This document shows, one piece after another, positions 47,697-58,585 of a stretch of 64,000 nt of DNA. The notes below the pieces were generated by a model. The model ran no database searches. It worked only from the letters and a program-made list of their open reading frames with translations, and was not told where the DNA came from. The stretch is from Bathynomus jamesi. Lineage: Eukaryota > Arthropoda > Malacostraca > Isopoda > Cirolanidae. Both the position numbers and the translations under genes were made by a program. Every line of letters begins with the position of its first letter. Positions within the stretch are counted from its first letter, which is position 1. The stretch covers positions 493,501-557,500 of the forward strand of contig JAJOZX010001568.1 in assembly GCA_023014485.1 (NCBI GenBank). The letters are read 5' to 3'.

Positions 47697-50600
47697 GTCT
47701 GAACAGGTACAGTAGTTAGAACAACGTGAAAAAAAGTGTTAGCAGCTGACGAGGAAGCTTCTAAACAGTGGCTGCATCCTCCAGCGCAGGACACGTCAAC
47801 GCGAAGAAGCGACGTCAAACCAAAACATCAACGCGCTGGTGGCCAAACTTCCTCAAATCTCCGTGTAGCGGGCTGTCTACGGTTGGCTAGACTGGCAGTC
47901 GACGGCCTGTTGCGTGGCACGGTCAGAGTGCCGATCGGCTCCCGGGGCCGGACCTATTCTCAGCGTGCTATTTTTTCAATTACAGGGAACAATTGCGTGC
48001 TCCCCGAACTACTCTTACTCTCTGGCGACATTAAGACTAATCCAGGCCCCACTACAACTTACACATGTCACCATACACAAAGACATAGACACAATAGCAT
48101 CATGAGACACATACAGAAGTATAATATTAACATATTACAGTACAACGTAGATGGCCTCACAAACAAAATCATGCAGCTTAGGGAATTCGTACACAAACAA
48201 AACATTCACATAGCACTTATACAAGAAACAAAACTAAAACGCACACACAAAACACCCACCATCCCTGACTTCACGGCGATCCGTCAAGATCGTACTGGGG
48301 GTAACGGGGGTGGACTCATCACTTACATACATAAAAGCATTAGCTACACTGATGCTACCCAAAACATTACAAACACAATCCAAGCAGATAACACGATAGA
48401 AATACAGGCAGTTAACATTAAAACACGCGCAAAACACAACACCACACTAATCAACATTTACATCCCACCAGATAGTTCACCTCAGGTGCCAGCCAATTAC
48501 AATCCACAGTTACACAATCTTGCCTCTCTCACTAATGTCATCTTAGGAGGAGACTTCAACGCCAAAGACACTAGTTGGTACCTGCACAACCAAAACAACA
48601 CCAGAGGCGCCAACATAGCCACACAACTAAACAGCCTCTTCATTCTTAACAATACAGAAGAACATACACACATACCACATCAAGCAGGATACTCAAACTC
48701 CTCCCCAGACATAACGTTCTGTTCCCCCTCACTAGCAACACATACACAATGGAGAACAGAAAAACAACTGTCATCAGACCACCTGCCCATCATCATTACA
48801 ACACATTCTACACTCTGCCCCAACAGCCTTAGGCACACTTACAGAAATTACAAGAAAGCTGATTGGGAACAGTTCAAAATACAGACTGAGGAACAATTCA
48901 CCACATTAAACAGCACACCCATCATTAACATCGATACAACACTCAAGACATTTAATCAGATTATCAATAATGCAAACAAATACATACCCAAGGGCAACAT
49001 TAGGAAATACAACCCAAATTACACTAGAGAAATAGCCCACCTCATAAGGCAACGTAACAACCTCAAATATAACACACAAACACCACACACAGAAGCCATA
49101 AAACAGCAGATACAACAGCTCAACACAGAAATAAACAACAAACTCAAAGAAAAACAAACAGAAACATTCAGGGAATTCATAACAACACTAAACCACTCCA
49201 CAGATACATACAGGCTATACAAGACTATAAACAGCATTACCCACTCTAACAGCGGCATTCACACCTCACACGCGGCTATCTGTCGCAGCCAAAATAATAT
49301 CCCAACATACACACAACAAGCTAACATTCTAGTTAATCACTACGCAAAGATAAGTCACTTAAACAGAGACAACAACCAGAAACATGCAGACAGACAAACA
49401 GCCAGACACAAGAAAACCTACAGACTCGACATGACCATTACACCCTTCAATACAGACCAGACCACCAAGATCATCAAAAACATTAAGAATTCGAAGGCTA
49501 CTGGACCAGACAACATATCTAACATACACCTTAAACACTTGGGCCCACAAGGAATATTAGCTCTCACAAATATCAGCACATATTCATACCAACACTGTAT
49601 TATTCCTGACATATGGAAACAAGGTAAAATTATTACACTACTCAAACCAAACAAAAATCCAACAGAACCAGCTTCCTATAGACCCATTACTTTACTATGC
49701 ACACCTTCCAAAGTAACAGAAAGACTAATCTTACAAATCACCAACCCACACATACCACTATCGCCTACTCAACATGGATTCAGACCTCACCACTCAACCA
49801 CGACATTACTCACTAACCTCACGCAGCACATCATGGATGGCATCAACTCCAGAAGACCAGCTCAACGTACACTATTAGCAACAATAGACATTAGTAAAGC
49901 ATTTGATGCTATCCCACGCTTCCCTCTCATAAACAAAATACTCAACACAAACATGCACAATAACACCAAAAGGTGGCTGAGCAACTATCTCTCAGGAAGA
50001 TACTCACATGTCACATTTAATGGCAAGTCATCCAAAAACAAGCTTTTTCCGAACGGGGTCCCTCAAGGCTCTGTTCTCTCACCAACACTCTTCAACTTAT
50101 ACATGCATGACATTCCAACACCCATAGATAACAAGCTTACCTTATCATCATATGCAGATGATATCACTCTAACATCCACCCACAACAACATCGACACCGC
50201 TACAAATAACCTACAAACATACATAAACAGTATACAAGACTGGCTCACACACAATAGACTCAAAGTAGCGCCCACAAAATCAACCATCACCTTGCTTACA
50301 AGCAACACAAAAGAACACCAGGTAATTCCACAGCTTACACTAAACAACATCAACATTCCACACACTCACAGAACCAAAATACTTGGTGTCACATACAACA
50401 CATCATTATCTTTTGCAAACCACATTCAGGACATTAAAACCAAATGTACGTCAAGACTTAACACGCTTAGGGTACTAACAGGCACAAACTTTGGACACCA
50501 GCAGGAAACAACATCACTCATATACAAACAATATATTCGCTCAGTTATGGACTATGCTAGCCCATGCTGGGCACCCATTATCTCAAACACACACATAAAC

Positions 50601-51292
50601 ACCTTACAAACAATACAAAACAACGCACTTCGTATCATTACAGGATGCACTCAAACAACACCAATAGAACACCTGCACACAGAAACAAAAATACTAAAAG
50701 TTAGGGAACATTTAGACATGAGGGGAACACAATTCATGGCAGCAGCGACAACTAACCCACAACACCCTTGCCACTACATGTACAATCATGCACCAACACC
50801 TCGCACCATTAAGGTAACACCAGAGAGATATTATAACGAAATACTTCATTCCATACCACGCCCCACAGACATCACACAGTACAGAAAACACATACACACA
50901 CATCTAACCCACAAAGCACTGACACGACTCGGTCCGAATGCGGTCCTAGGTGCGAAGCCGCCACCCATTAACAGGTCAGAGATCAGCCTGAGCAGATCGG
51001 ATCGAGTTAACTTAGCACGATTCCGATGTGGACATCACCCAAACTTACGGACATATAAACACAGACTAGACAACTCCAGAGACGACACCTGCCACCTGTG
51101 CCAAGACACACCACAAACAATTGAACACATTATGACGGACTGTACCGCTCTAGCACAACAACGAACACAACACAACATCACTAGTGCGCTGAACCTCTGG
51201 TCCACTCCGGAGAGGGCGATCGGTTACCTGCGTGCCGCCGGCTTGCTCGATCAGGGTGGGCTGATCGGCTAAACAACAACAACAACAACAAC
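47697..51292 (+). mobile_element. Complete-looking LINE with 2A-like motif, inserted in the RTE LINE
   Basis: About 3.6 kb inserted in antisense orientation into the endonuclease region of the RTE-like LINE, whose two parts lie at 44985-47696 and 51293-51762. The 5' UTR is about 40 bases and the 3' end is an (AAC)n tail of about seven units. The left boundary is approximate and a target duplication is not obvious. The coding strand is unusually rich in A and C and poor in G and T compared with every other element here. Confidence 0.88.
47736..51272 (+). CDS. LINE polyprotein: 2A-like peptide, endonuclease, RT (1178 aa)
   Basis: Uninterrupted 1178-codon frame. Residues 1-90 are a basic leader; LLLLSGDIKTNPGP (D98 to P105) is a 2A-like ribosome-skipping motif with Lys where the usual motif has Glu. 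An APE-type endonuclease follows from about residue 130 (NILQYNVDGL, LIQETKL, GGDFNAKDTSW, SSDHLPIII). The RT has SYRPITLL, QHGFRPHHSTTTLL, TIDISKAFDAIP, GVPQGSVLSPTLF and catalytic YADD (806-809). The C-terminus has LARFRCGHH and a CHLC-x10-H-x4-C zinc knuckle as in jockey-group LINEs. The clade is not certain; there is no separate ORF1. The stop TAA directly touches the (AAC)n tail. It looks recently active. Confidence 0.92.
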   Translation: MLAADEEASKQWLHPPAQDTSTRRSDVKPKHQRAGGQTSSNLRVAGCLRLARLAVDGLLRGTVRVPIGSRGRTYSQRAIFSITGNNCVLPELLLLSGDIKTNPGPTTTYTCHHTQRHRHNSIMRHIQKYNINILQYNVDGLTNKIMQLREFVHKQNIHIALIQETKLKRTHKTPTIPDFTAIRQDRTGGNGGGLITYIHKSISYTDATQNITNTIQADNTIEIQAVNIKTRAKHNTTLINIYIPPDSSPQVPANYNPQLHNLASLTNVILGGDFNAKDTSWYLHNQNNTRGANIATQLNSLFILNNTEEHTHIPHQAGYSNSSPDITFCSPSLATHTQWRTEKQLSSDHLPIIITTHSTLCPNSLRHTYRNYKKADWEQFKIQTEEQFTTLNSTPIINIDTTLKTFNQIINNANKYIPKGNIRKYNPNYTREIAHLIRQRNNLKYNTQTPHTEAIKQQIQQLNTEINNKLKEKQTETFREFITTLNHSTDTYRLYKTINSITHSNSGIHTSHAAICRSQNNIPTYTQQANILVNHYAKISHLNRDNNQKHADRQTARHKKTYRLDMTITPFNTDQTTKIIKNIKNSKATGPDNISNIHLKHLGPQGILALTNISTYSYQHCIIPDIWKQGKIITLLKPNKNPTEPASYRPITLLCTPSKVTERLILQITNPHIPLSPTQHGFRPHHSTTTLLTNLTQHIMDGINSRRPAQRTLLATIDISKAFDAIPRFPLINKILNTNMHNNTKRWLSNYLSGRYSHVTFNGKSSKNKLFPNGVPQGSVLSPTLFNLYMHDIPTPIDNKLTLSSYADDITLTSTHNNIDTATNNLQTYINSIQDWLTHNRLKVAPTKSTITLLTSNTKEHQVIPQLTLNNINIPHTHRTKILGVTYNTSLSFANHIQDIKTKCTSRLNTLRVLTGTNFGHQQETTSLIYKQYIRSVMDYASPCWAPIISNTHINTLQTIQNNALRIITGCTQTTPIEHLHTETKILKVREHLDMRGTQFMAAATTNPQHPCHYMYNHAPTPRTIKVTPERYYNEILHSIPRPTDITQYRKHIHTHLTHKALTRLGPNAVLGAKPPPINRSEISLSRSDRVNLARFRCGHHPNLRTYKHRLDNSRDDTCHLCQDTPQTIEHIMTDCTALAQQRTQHNITSALNLWSTPERAIGYLRAAGLLDQGGLIG

Positions 51293-51758
51293 CCAATCTG
51301 GTATCCTCTTCTCTGCCCTTGTGTATGCACTTATAATCATTGTGCAGTACCTTGGTTCCTTCAGCTCTCCATCTGGTTTCTGCGATTCCCATAATATGTA
51401 TAGATTTCGATTCCATGAACTCAACTATTTCTTCGCATTTATCTCTAAGTGTTCCGACATTTATTGTAGCAATCCAAAAGAAAGTCCGTTTTCGCGCCAA
51501 AGTCGTAACCGTGGTCCGTCCGTTCCGAGGCTCTCTGCGTTGTACTTGAGCAAAAGAAAACCACCAGAGGCTTGCTAGGCCCATCCAGGCTTGTTCGAAA
51601 CTACTAATTAGTACCTTACGGATGCCTATTGCCCCCCGCAAGTTACAGAAGTCCCCTTCCAGATTTCCAGGCAGACATTCCAGTCGGTTTAAGCTGCTAC
51701 ACCTCGACAAGGTTACGTAGTTTCTTGTCCTGGTAGGGTAAGGCTCCAGAACCGTAGC

Positions 51759-51762
<4 letters not shown>
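51293..51762 (-). pseudogene. RTE/BovB-type LINE, 5' part
   Basis: Minus strand. It contains an upstream stretch (SRCSSLNRLECLPGNLEG) and the endonuclease start (ATINVGTLRDKCEEIVEFM, IHIMGIAETRW, DYKCIHKGREED). It breaks off at TRLG next to the (AAC)n tail of the inserted LINE and continues at 47696 on the other side. Confidence 0.88.
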
Positions 51763-51798
<36 letters not shown>

Positions 51799-52226
51799 AT
51801 TATTTCACGAAAGTAACACGTGAAAATATTTATGATGAATAAAACCACGAAGGAAAGGAAACACAGAGTGGTGCTCAAGCACTTTCGTCTAATGACATCC
51901 TCAGGAACACTGAAGTAAATAAAGAGTTCAAGACTATTATATAGGTTACAAAAAAAACAAATATATATATATAAAATAAATATAGAAATAAAAATTGTGG
52001 GAGGAGCACACAAATTTGTAAGGAAAACTACCAATTTTAGCACTTTGCCCGAATTCAACACAATAGCAAACTCAAAAATATTTCTATTAACAATGTTGCT
52101 AGAGTGAAACAAAACTGAAGCATTATTCCAATCAATACAATAGGATAACTCTGACAAATGGACAAAAAGGGCACTGGACGACTGTCCCGTTCTAACGGAA
52201 TATTGATACTGTTTTACACGCCTGTG
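51763..52226 (-). mobile_element. Penelope-like element, minus 3' end (truncated)
   Basis: Minus-strand piece holding the last part of the GIY-YIG endonuclease (RVKQYQYSVRTGQSSSALF, then HSSNIVNRNI) and the terminal region with the hammerhead-like motif, ending at (TA)n 51760-51794. It stands head to head with the plus-strand copy; the junction is about 52226, where antisense coding changes abruptly into RT coding. Its coding part is only about 55 codons. Confidence 0.85.
51871..51910 (-). ncRNA. Hammerhead-ribozyme-like motif, copy 3
   Basis: Same fold as the other copies but stem III reads AGTGCT, so the six-base self-complementarity of stem III is weakened. Core CTGAGGA and GAA and both stem I strands (GTGTTC, GAGCAC) are unchanged. 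Confidence 0.65.
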
Positions 52227-53911
52227 CAAATCCTCTCACAATTAAAAAAAGATGGTGAGCTCCATATTACTAAAGCAGACAAGGCTAACACCATAGTTAT
52301 TATGGACAAAGTGGACTACATTAGAAAGATGAACGAGCTGCTCCAGGACCCCGTCACATACATAAAACTTAGGAAGAACCCGCAGGATGACGTCATCAAA
52401 TCATTCAATAGTGGCTTGAAACGCATTCTCAAAGATCATAAGGACTTAATTCCGCTTTTCATGTCCACTTCACCTTCTCTTTCCTACCTTTACGGTCTTA
52501 TTAAAACTTACAAACCTGGCAACCCTATGCGCCCTATTATTAGCTCGGTGGGCTCTATTACCTATAAACTCTCCAAATGGCTTGTCAAAGTCTTGTCCCC
52601 ATTCTCGGAACTATCTCTAATTCACATGTAAAAAATTCCATGAATCTTACTGAAAAATTGAATAATGTACGCACTGAAACCAACGATAGATTGATCAGTT
52701 TTGACGTTTGTTCATTGTTTACAAAAGTGCCGATTGACGATATGCTTGACTTTCTCTCCCGAGAATTACATAAGTACGACCTGCCACTACCTGTACACAT
52801 CGTTTTGGAACTTATTAAGCTTTGCATCAAAGAATGTAAATTCACTTTCAATAGCGAGTATTATCAACAGGTTTTTTGGGATGGCCATGGGCAACCCCTT
52901 GTCGCCCCTCCTCTCCAATATTTATGTGGAGTTTTTCGAAATTACTTACATTCCGAGAATCCTGGCGGTTGGCATCCCATGGTTGCGGTACGTCGACGAT
53001 ATTTTGTGTATCTGGCCCATGAATCGTGACCTGGATGACTTCCTCCTTCAGTTAAATGATCAAGTCCTCTCCATTAAGTTTACTTTAGAAGTGGAACAAG
53101 ACAACTCAATCCCGTTTTTTGGATGTGCGTGTACATAGGGAAAGCCCAGGTTTTAAGTTTAGTATCTATCGGAAAAAAAAACAATTTGTCCTTCGTACAC
53201 TTTTACTCTGGACATGACACCCCCATTAAGAAGGCCATATTTTCTTCAATGTTTCTCCGCGCTCTTAGGATCGCCAGTCCGGAATACATCGATGCCGAAT
53301 TGGAAAAAATCAACGGTATTGGAAGTGATCTGTGCTACCCACATGCGTTTAAGGAATCTTGTCTTAATAAGGCAAAACGAACCTTCTATCGTGTGAATAA
53401 TAACACTCGCACTTTGTCAAAGAATATTTTAGTACTTCCATTTTTCCCGGGCTTTTTAGGCATTGCTAATGTACTTAAACTTATGGATATTAATGTAGTA
53501 TTTTCATATAACAATATTGTGAAAACTATCACAGTAAAAAATAGCCCTACCAATAATTCAGGCATTATCTATAAAATTGGTTGTAAACAATGTGATTCCT
53601 TTTACATTGGTCAGACGGGAAAGGATTTGCACACGCGTGTAAAACAGCATCAATATTCCGTTAGAACGGAGCAGTCGTCCAGTGCCCTTTTTGTCCATTT
53701 GTCAGAGTTATCCCATTGTATTGATTGGAATAATGCTTCGGTTTTGTTTCACTCTAGCAACATTGTTAACAGAAATATTCTTGAGTCTGCTATTATCCAA
53801 CTTACAAATAACTTTAACATGAGCAAAGGTCTTTTTCAACTCGATCCCGTTGTTTTGAATTCGTTCAGAACGGATTTAGACAAGAAGGGCAGAGTGCTAA
53901 AACTTTGGTAA
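52227..53911 (+). pseudogene. Penelope RT and GIY-YIG endonuclease, frameshifted
   Basis: Penelope-type RT related to telomerase RT, joined to a GIY-YIG endonuclease. Frames in order: 52227-52631 (HITKADKANTIVIMDK, YGLIKTYKPGNPMRPI), 52577-52870 (SFDVCSLFTKVP), then MAMGNPLSPLLSNIYVEF and the catalytic RYVDDILC (tyrosine at 52989) in the next frame to about 53120, and 53123-53911 with the endonuclease (SGIIYKIGCKQC, FYIGQTG, RVKQHQYSVR). Frameshifts near 52630, 52870 and 53120. The RT N-terminus is missing because of 5' truncation. All recognisable catalytic residues remain, so decay is moderate. Confidence 0.9.
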
Positions 53912-54118
53912 TTTCCCTTATAAATTTGTATGCTCCTCTTACAATTTTTATTTTTCAATTTTTTTTTTTTTCTGTGACCTATATATCATTCAGGCATTAT
54001 CTATAAAATTGGTTGTAAACAATCCATTTGATCTTGTGTTGAATTCGGGCAAAGTGCTAAAATTGGTAGTTTTCCTTACAAATTTGTATGCTCCTCCCAC
54101 AATTTTTATTTCTATATT

Positions 54119-54177
<59 letters not shown>

Positions 54178-54225
54178 TTTTTTTTTTGTAACCTATATAT
54201 AGTCTTGAACTCTTTATTTACTTCA

Positions 54226-54265
54226 GTGTTCCTGAGGATGTCATTAGACGAAAGCGCTTGAGCAC
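54226..54265 (+). ncRNA. Hammerhead-ribozyme-like motif, copy 4
   Basis: In the 3' terminal region of the Penelope element, sense orientation. Stem I GTGTTC (54226-54231) with GAGCAC (54260-54265), CTGAGGA 54232-54238, stem II GTC/GAC, GAA, self-complementary AGCGCT. Small hammerheads in Penelope termini are established; this one has one extra U beside stem II. Confidence 0.75.
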
Positions 54266-54338
54266 CACTCTGTGTTTCCTTTCCTTCGTGGTTTTATTCA
54301 TCATAAATATTTTTCACGTGTTACTTTCGTGAAATAAT

Positions 54339-54373
<35 letters not shown>

Positions 54374-54434
54374 ACACAGGCGTACTTAGCATTTTGACAA
54401 CCCTAAGCAGGGATTAAAGTGGCTTATACGTGTA

Positions 54435-55106
54435 CAGGGTGTTTCTAAAGTAACCATCTATTTTGCGAAATAATATGAATTATAAAAAAACACCTTTAAA
54501 ATATGAAAATATATATATATATTTGTAAGCTCGGCACACATTGTTGCTCTTCGTGGATAATCTTCTTCTTGTAAGTTGTGGAACACTTAAATGTGGTATG
54601 GCTTTTTCTTTAAATCATAACGTAGAATTCTGTAAACCGTTGTTTGTGGAATTTCTAATCTGTGGGATGCCCTCCGAATCGATAATTGTGGATCCTCTTC
54701 GAATGCTTCTTGAACAGATTCGATTCTTTCGTGAGATCTTCTTGGCCGTCCAGATCTACGCTCGTCATGCACAGATCCAGTCCTCATAAATTTGTTTCTA
54801 ATTCGCGAATAGCCTCGTCTCTAGGGCCTGTTTTACGAAACCTTCTCTCAAACTTTTCTCTAATTTCATTGCACTTCATGCCTTTTATCCTGCATGTTAC
54901 TACATAAACCCGTTCTTGCACATTCATCATCAATGATATGGGTCTGAAAATAAAATAAAGTAATTAACAAAAAATCGTGTAAAGCAATTGAAATATTATA
55001 AATACATGAATTTTGTATAACAATGCACATACCATTATGGCAATATAACAATTGTTTAAAATCCCCCTATTTCACCAAAATAGATGGTTACTTTAGAAAC
55101 ACCCTG
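54435..55106 (-). mobile_element. Mariner-like deletion derivative (HTH part only)
   Basis: 672 bp, inverted ends CAGGGTGTTTCTAAAGTAAC and complement, TA on both sides. Minus frame 54787-54587 keeps the second HTH of the DNA-binding domain (RRSGRPRRSHERIE hinge, then SIRRASHRLEIPQTTVYRIL). No catalytic domain was found. It is non-autonomous. Confidence 0.85.
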
Positions 55107-55322
55107 TAGTTGTACCATTTGACATCGCTAATTTGCTATTAGAGGCTGCTGTTCTTTTTCATTTTAAAACTTATTTTTAAATCTATTTAATTTGTTAGTG
55201 CTTATAACTTATTTATTTTCTATTTCTGTTTTCTTTCCCCTATTTAGTTTGAAATACGACGACATTTGCCGCCCTAGGCAGGTACCTACTCTGCCTGTAT
55301 GCCTATACATAAATCCATAAAT

Positions 55323-55596
55323 CGGTGGTGTAGTGGTTGAATGACTACGAATCCATCGGCCCCGGGTTCGACACCCGATGGCAGCCGGCGCGTAGCAAAA
55401 CTCAGCTATTCATCCTTTCACACAATAAAGAAAGTGGTTGGTAGATAAATGGGTACCTTAAGTGGCCTAGTGGTTAAGACGCTGGGCTGCTGATGGGGCG
55501 TGGTTCGGATTTCACGTTAAACTGTAGGTCTAAGGTGGAGTGAAAAGCTTGACCTTCGTCAGAATGAACAATTCGGGCGGAAGCTAACCAAAGTTT
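55323..55596 (+). mobile_element. tRNA-derived SINE, copy 3 (second tRNA head deleted)
   Basis: First head has GGTGTAGTGGTTGAATG and the B box GGTTCGACACCC. Then the CACACAATAAAGAAAGTGG linker and TAGTGGTTAAGACGCTGG, without the second B box, as in copy 1. It ends at a long (TA)n tract (55597-55671). Confidence 0.75.
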
Positions 55597-55606
55597 ATAT
55601 ATATAT

Positions 55607-55671
<65 letters not shown>
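55597..55671. repeat. (TA)n microsatellite
   Basis: About 75 bases of TA with one AA interruption, between a SINE and the 3' end of a LINE. Confidence 0.95.
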
Positions 55672-55674
<3 letters not shown>

Positions 55675-55675
<1 letters not shown>

Positions 55676-58097
55676 TTTTGTTGCTACTTTTGTTGAGTTT
55701 GAACGACGGTTCAGGATCGACCTGCGGTCGACCTCTCTGCAGCATCCCGCCTCATTTGCGAGACTTGGTGAAGGAGGGAATTGCTCTCTGATCTCCTCCT
55801 GCCCTCGTAGCCAGCCACGCATGGCTGGTCAGGGACTTTGCACAAGAATCTGTCCAGCTGGTTCTTGAAGTAATTCAGGTCGGTGTGCTGGAGATTCCTC
55901 ACTTCTTTTGGAAGGACATTGAAAAGCTTTGGGCCCCGTATTCTGAGGGTATTTTCCATCCTCGTTTTCATGGCCCCTTGTCCCACGGCAGCTGGGACCG
56001 TACAAAATCTGCCTCTTCTGTCATTCCAGTTTGTTTCTATTTCATTTCTGAGGTTAGGGACAGAGCCCTCAAGTATTTTCCATATATAGCCTATATTATT
56101 GTGTACCGCTCGCGCCTTCTTTCAAGAGAGTAGAATTTCAGGGATTGTAGTCGAGACCAGTAGTCTTCACCTTCCGTTTCCTCTATCTTAGACGTAAAAG
56201 TTCTTTGTATAGCTTCACTGTTCGCAATGTCTCTTTTTCAGTGTGGGCTTGTGAGTACTGAGCAATACTTAATTATTGGTAGGACTAGACTCTTCCATAA
56301 TTTGAGCATGATGTTTGCTTTTCTGCTGCGGAAGCTCCTCCAGATGATTCCCATTATTTTTCTAGCCGCTGTGATTTTGATTTTATAGTGCTCTCTGAAT
56401 TCTGCATCCGACGACATTATTACTCCAAGATCCCTGACTTGTGGATTTGGTGTTATCTGTTTGGCTTGCGGAGTTTTGTACCCTTTTTTCTGTAGCTCTT
56501 TGTTATTACCGTATCTTAGAAGTTGGAATTTTTCTTCGTTGAACTTCATATTGTTGTCTTCTGCCCACTGGAATAATGTTTCAATGTCGTTTTGTAATTT
56601 TCTTATGTCATCTTCGTTCAATATTTCCTGACATATCTTTGTGTCATCTGCGAAGCATGATACAGTACTGTCTTTAATATATGCATCAATATCTGCAATC
56701 ATTATTATGAACAGCAAGAGAGCTAATACTGTCCCTTGTGGGACAGAGCTCACGACTTCCGAGACTTCCGATTTAACTCCGTTTACCACCACTCTTTGCG
56801 TTCTTTGCGTCAAGAAATTAAATATCCACCTTCCTAGCTTTCCAGTAATTCCTGTATCCTTAAGTTTGTGTGCTATGATTCCATGGTTACATTTATCGAT
56901 GGCTTTACCAAAGTCAGTATATATTACATCAATGTAATATATACTCGACACAATGTTCCTAATATTTTCTCCTGGTGGTCTAGTAGCTGCGACAGGCATG
57001 ATCTACCCGCCCTGAAGCCATATTGATTTGGGTTGTATAAATCTTTTTCTTGTAGGTAGTTTTGTCTCTAATTATGCGTTCAAAACACTTTATAAGGTGT
57101 GAGGTGAGAGCCACTGGCCGATAATTTTGGGGCATTGCTCTGTTACCACCTTTAAATAGGGGGGCAATGTTCGCGTTCTTTAAGGGGAGTGGAATTTGTC
57201 CTGTGTCAAGTGATTTCCTCCATAGTAAGTATAGCGGTTTTGCAATACTCTCTTTGTATTTCTTCAGAAATGTGGCACTTCATGTGTTTGGCCCTGGCGC
57301 TGAATTATCTCGCATCTGTGATAAGGCCGTAATTACATCTCCTTCCTTGAACTCGAAGTCCATTAATAGGTTTGTGCCGGGATTTGTTCTTGGTTGATCT
57401 GTATCAATGTCGAAAAACTCGTCTGGGTTTTCCACTTCCATCTTGGACTTAGGGGTGCTAAACACAGATTTAAATTGTCCCCTAAGCAATTCACTTATTT
57501 CTTTCGGGTCATTTGTGTATTCCGCCTCCCCGTCTATCAACGGTCCAATACTCTCTTTACACTGCATTTTCCTTTTCGCAAACGTGTAGAAGTATTTTGG
57601 GTTATTTTTTATGTTTTCTGCTACCTTGTTTTCCTCCTCGTTTGTCTTATGTATGAATGTTTGCTTTAGGTCTATTTCTATTTCGCCAAGTTTCCTCTCT
57701 AATTTGAGTCTCTTTGCATCAGTTCTGCATCTGTGGCGATGTTTTACGGTCTGTCTTCGTTGTCTGAATAGAGTCCTGATTTTCCTCTCGAGCTTGCTAC
57801 GTTTTCTTTCCTATCTCTCTGGAATATGTTTCAGTATTATAGGTTTGGTTTCCGTCTCTATTATACATAGTATTTCTTGTGGAGTCTTCTCATGTAGTAG
57901 CAATTCCCAATTTACCTCCTTTAAATCTTTATTTACGTTTTCCCAATTTACTTTCTTTGAATTTATGTTTAAGCCTTCAAATATTCCATCTGCCTCTCTA
58001 GGATGCGTTTCGGACCTCTGGGTGCTAACTTCAATTGTATATCGATGACGTTATGGTCGGAGAACTGTGTGCGCGTTATTTATTATCATCTCGTTGT

Positions 58098-58098
<1 letters not shown>
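55675..58098 (-). pseudogene. CR1-group LINE, third family
   Basis: Minus-strand LINE, 5'-truncated in the endonuclease (FSDHNVIDIQLKLA near 58050) at a (TA)n tract. Frame 57567-57280 carries the RT N-terminus (DGEAEYTNDPKEISELL, MRDNSAPGPNT). Frame 56999-56238 carries VIYTDFGKAIDKCNHG, VPQGTVLALLLFI, SCFADDTKICQ and KLWKSLVLPIIKYCS. Frame 55986-55711 ends with GPKLFNVLPKEVRNL and LDRFLCKVPDQP. It differs from families A and B in nearly every block, so it is a separate family. Several frameshifts; the catalytic FADD is intact. Confidence 0.87.
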
Positions 58099-58130
<32 letters not shown>

Positions 58131-58280
58131 TATTATATATATTAGTTTGTTTGGTTTTAAATGTGCTATTGTTTGATTTATCTTACCGCTTATTACCTTC
58201 AAGAATATGTTATGTTATGGGATTTATATCCTGCCAATAAAGCTTATCTTTATCATTGTCATCATATATATATATATATA

Positions 58281-58505
58281 CACGGTGAACCAAAAGTAGG
58301 TGGACAGTAGGTTGAATACGGTTTGTGTTATATTATATTATAACTATGGTGTTCATTATAACTATGGTGTTTGTGTTATATTATATTAAATATTATAACT
58401 AAATTTATTTAAATTTTATTTTGTATTATAGTATACAAAAAAATTAAATATGTATTCTCAAAATAAACGTTATCATTTACTGTCCACCTACATTTGGTTC
58501 ACCCT
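58281..58505. mobile_element. Mariner-type MITE, 225 bp
   Basis: Inverted ends CACGGTGAACCAAAAGTAGG and complement of a GGGTGAACCAAATGTAGG run, with TA outside. It lies in (TA)n. No coding frame; the interior is AT-rich with a GTGTTATATTATATT repeat. Confidence 0.7.
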
Positions 58506-58585
58506 ATATATGTGTATATATGTATATATATATATACTGTACACACACACACACACTGTGTGTATATATATATGTATATATATAT

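Larger units (their letters stand above)
52227..54345 (+). mobile_element. Penelope-like element, plus copy (5' truncated)
   Basis: Contains RT plus GIY-YIG endonuclease coding sequence and a 3' terminal region (about 53890-54345) whose inverted partner is at 51763-52060. The terminal region repeats part of itself (GGGCAAAGTGCTAAAATTGG near 54048, and a similar stretch near 53893), holds two (TA)n tracts and ends near (TA)n 54343-54370. Inverted terminal regions and 5' truncation are known for Penelope elements. Confidence 0.88.

Noticed and set aside
48234..50903. Several minus-strand frames in the 2A LINE
   Set aside because: They exist only because the sense strand is A/C-rich and so has few antisense stops; no motifs.
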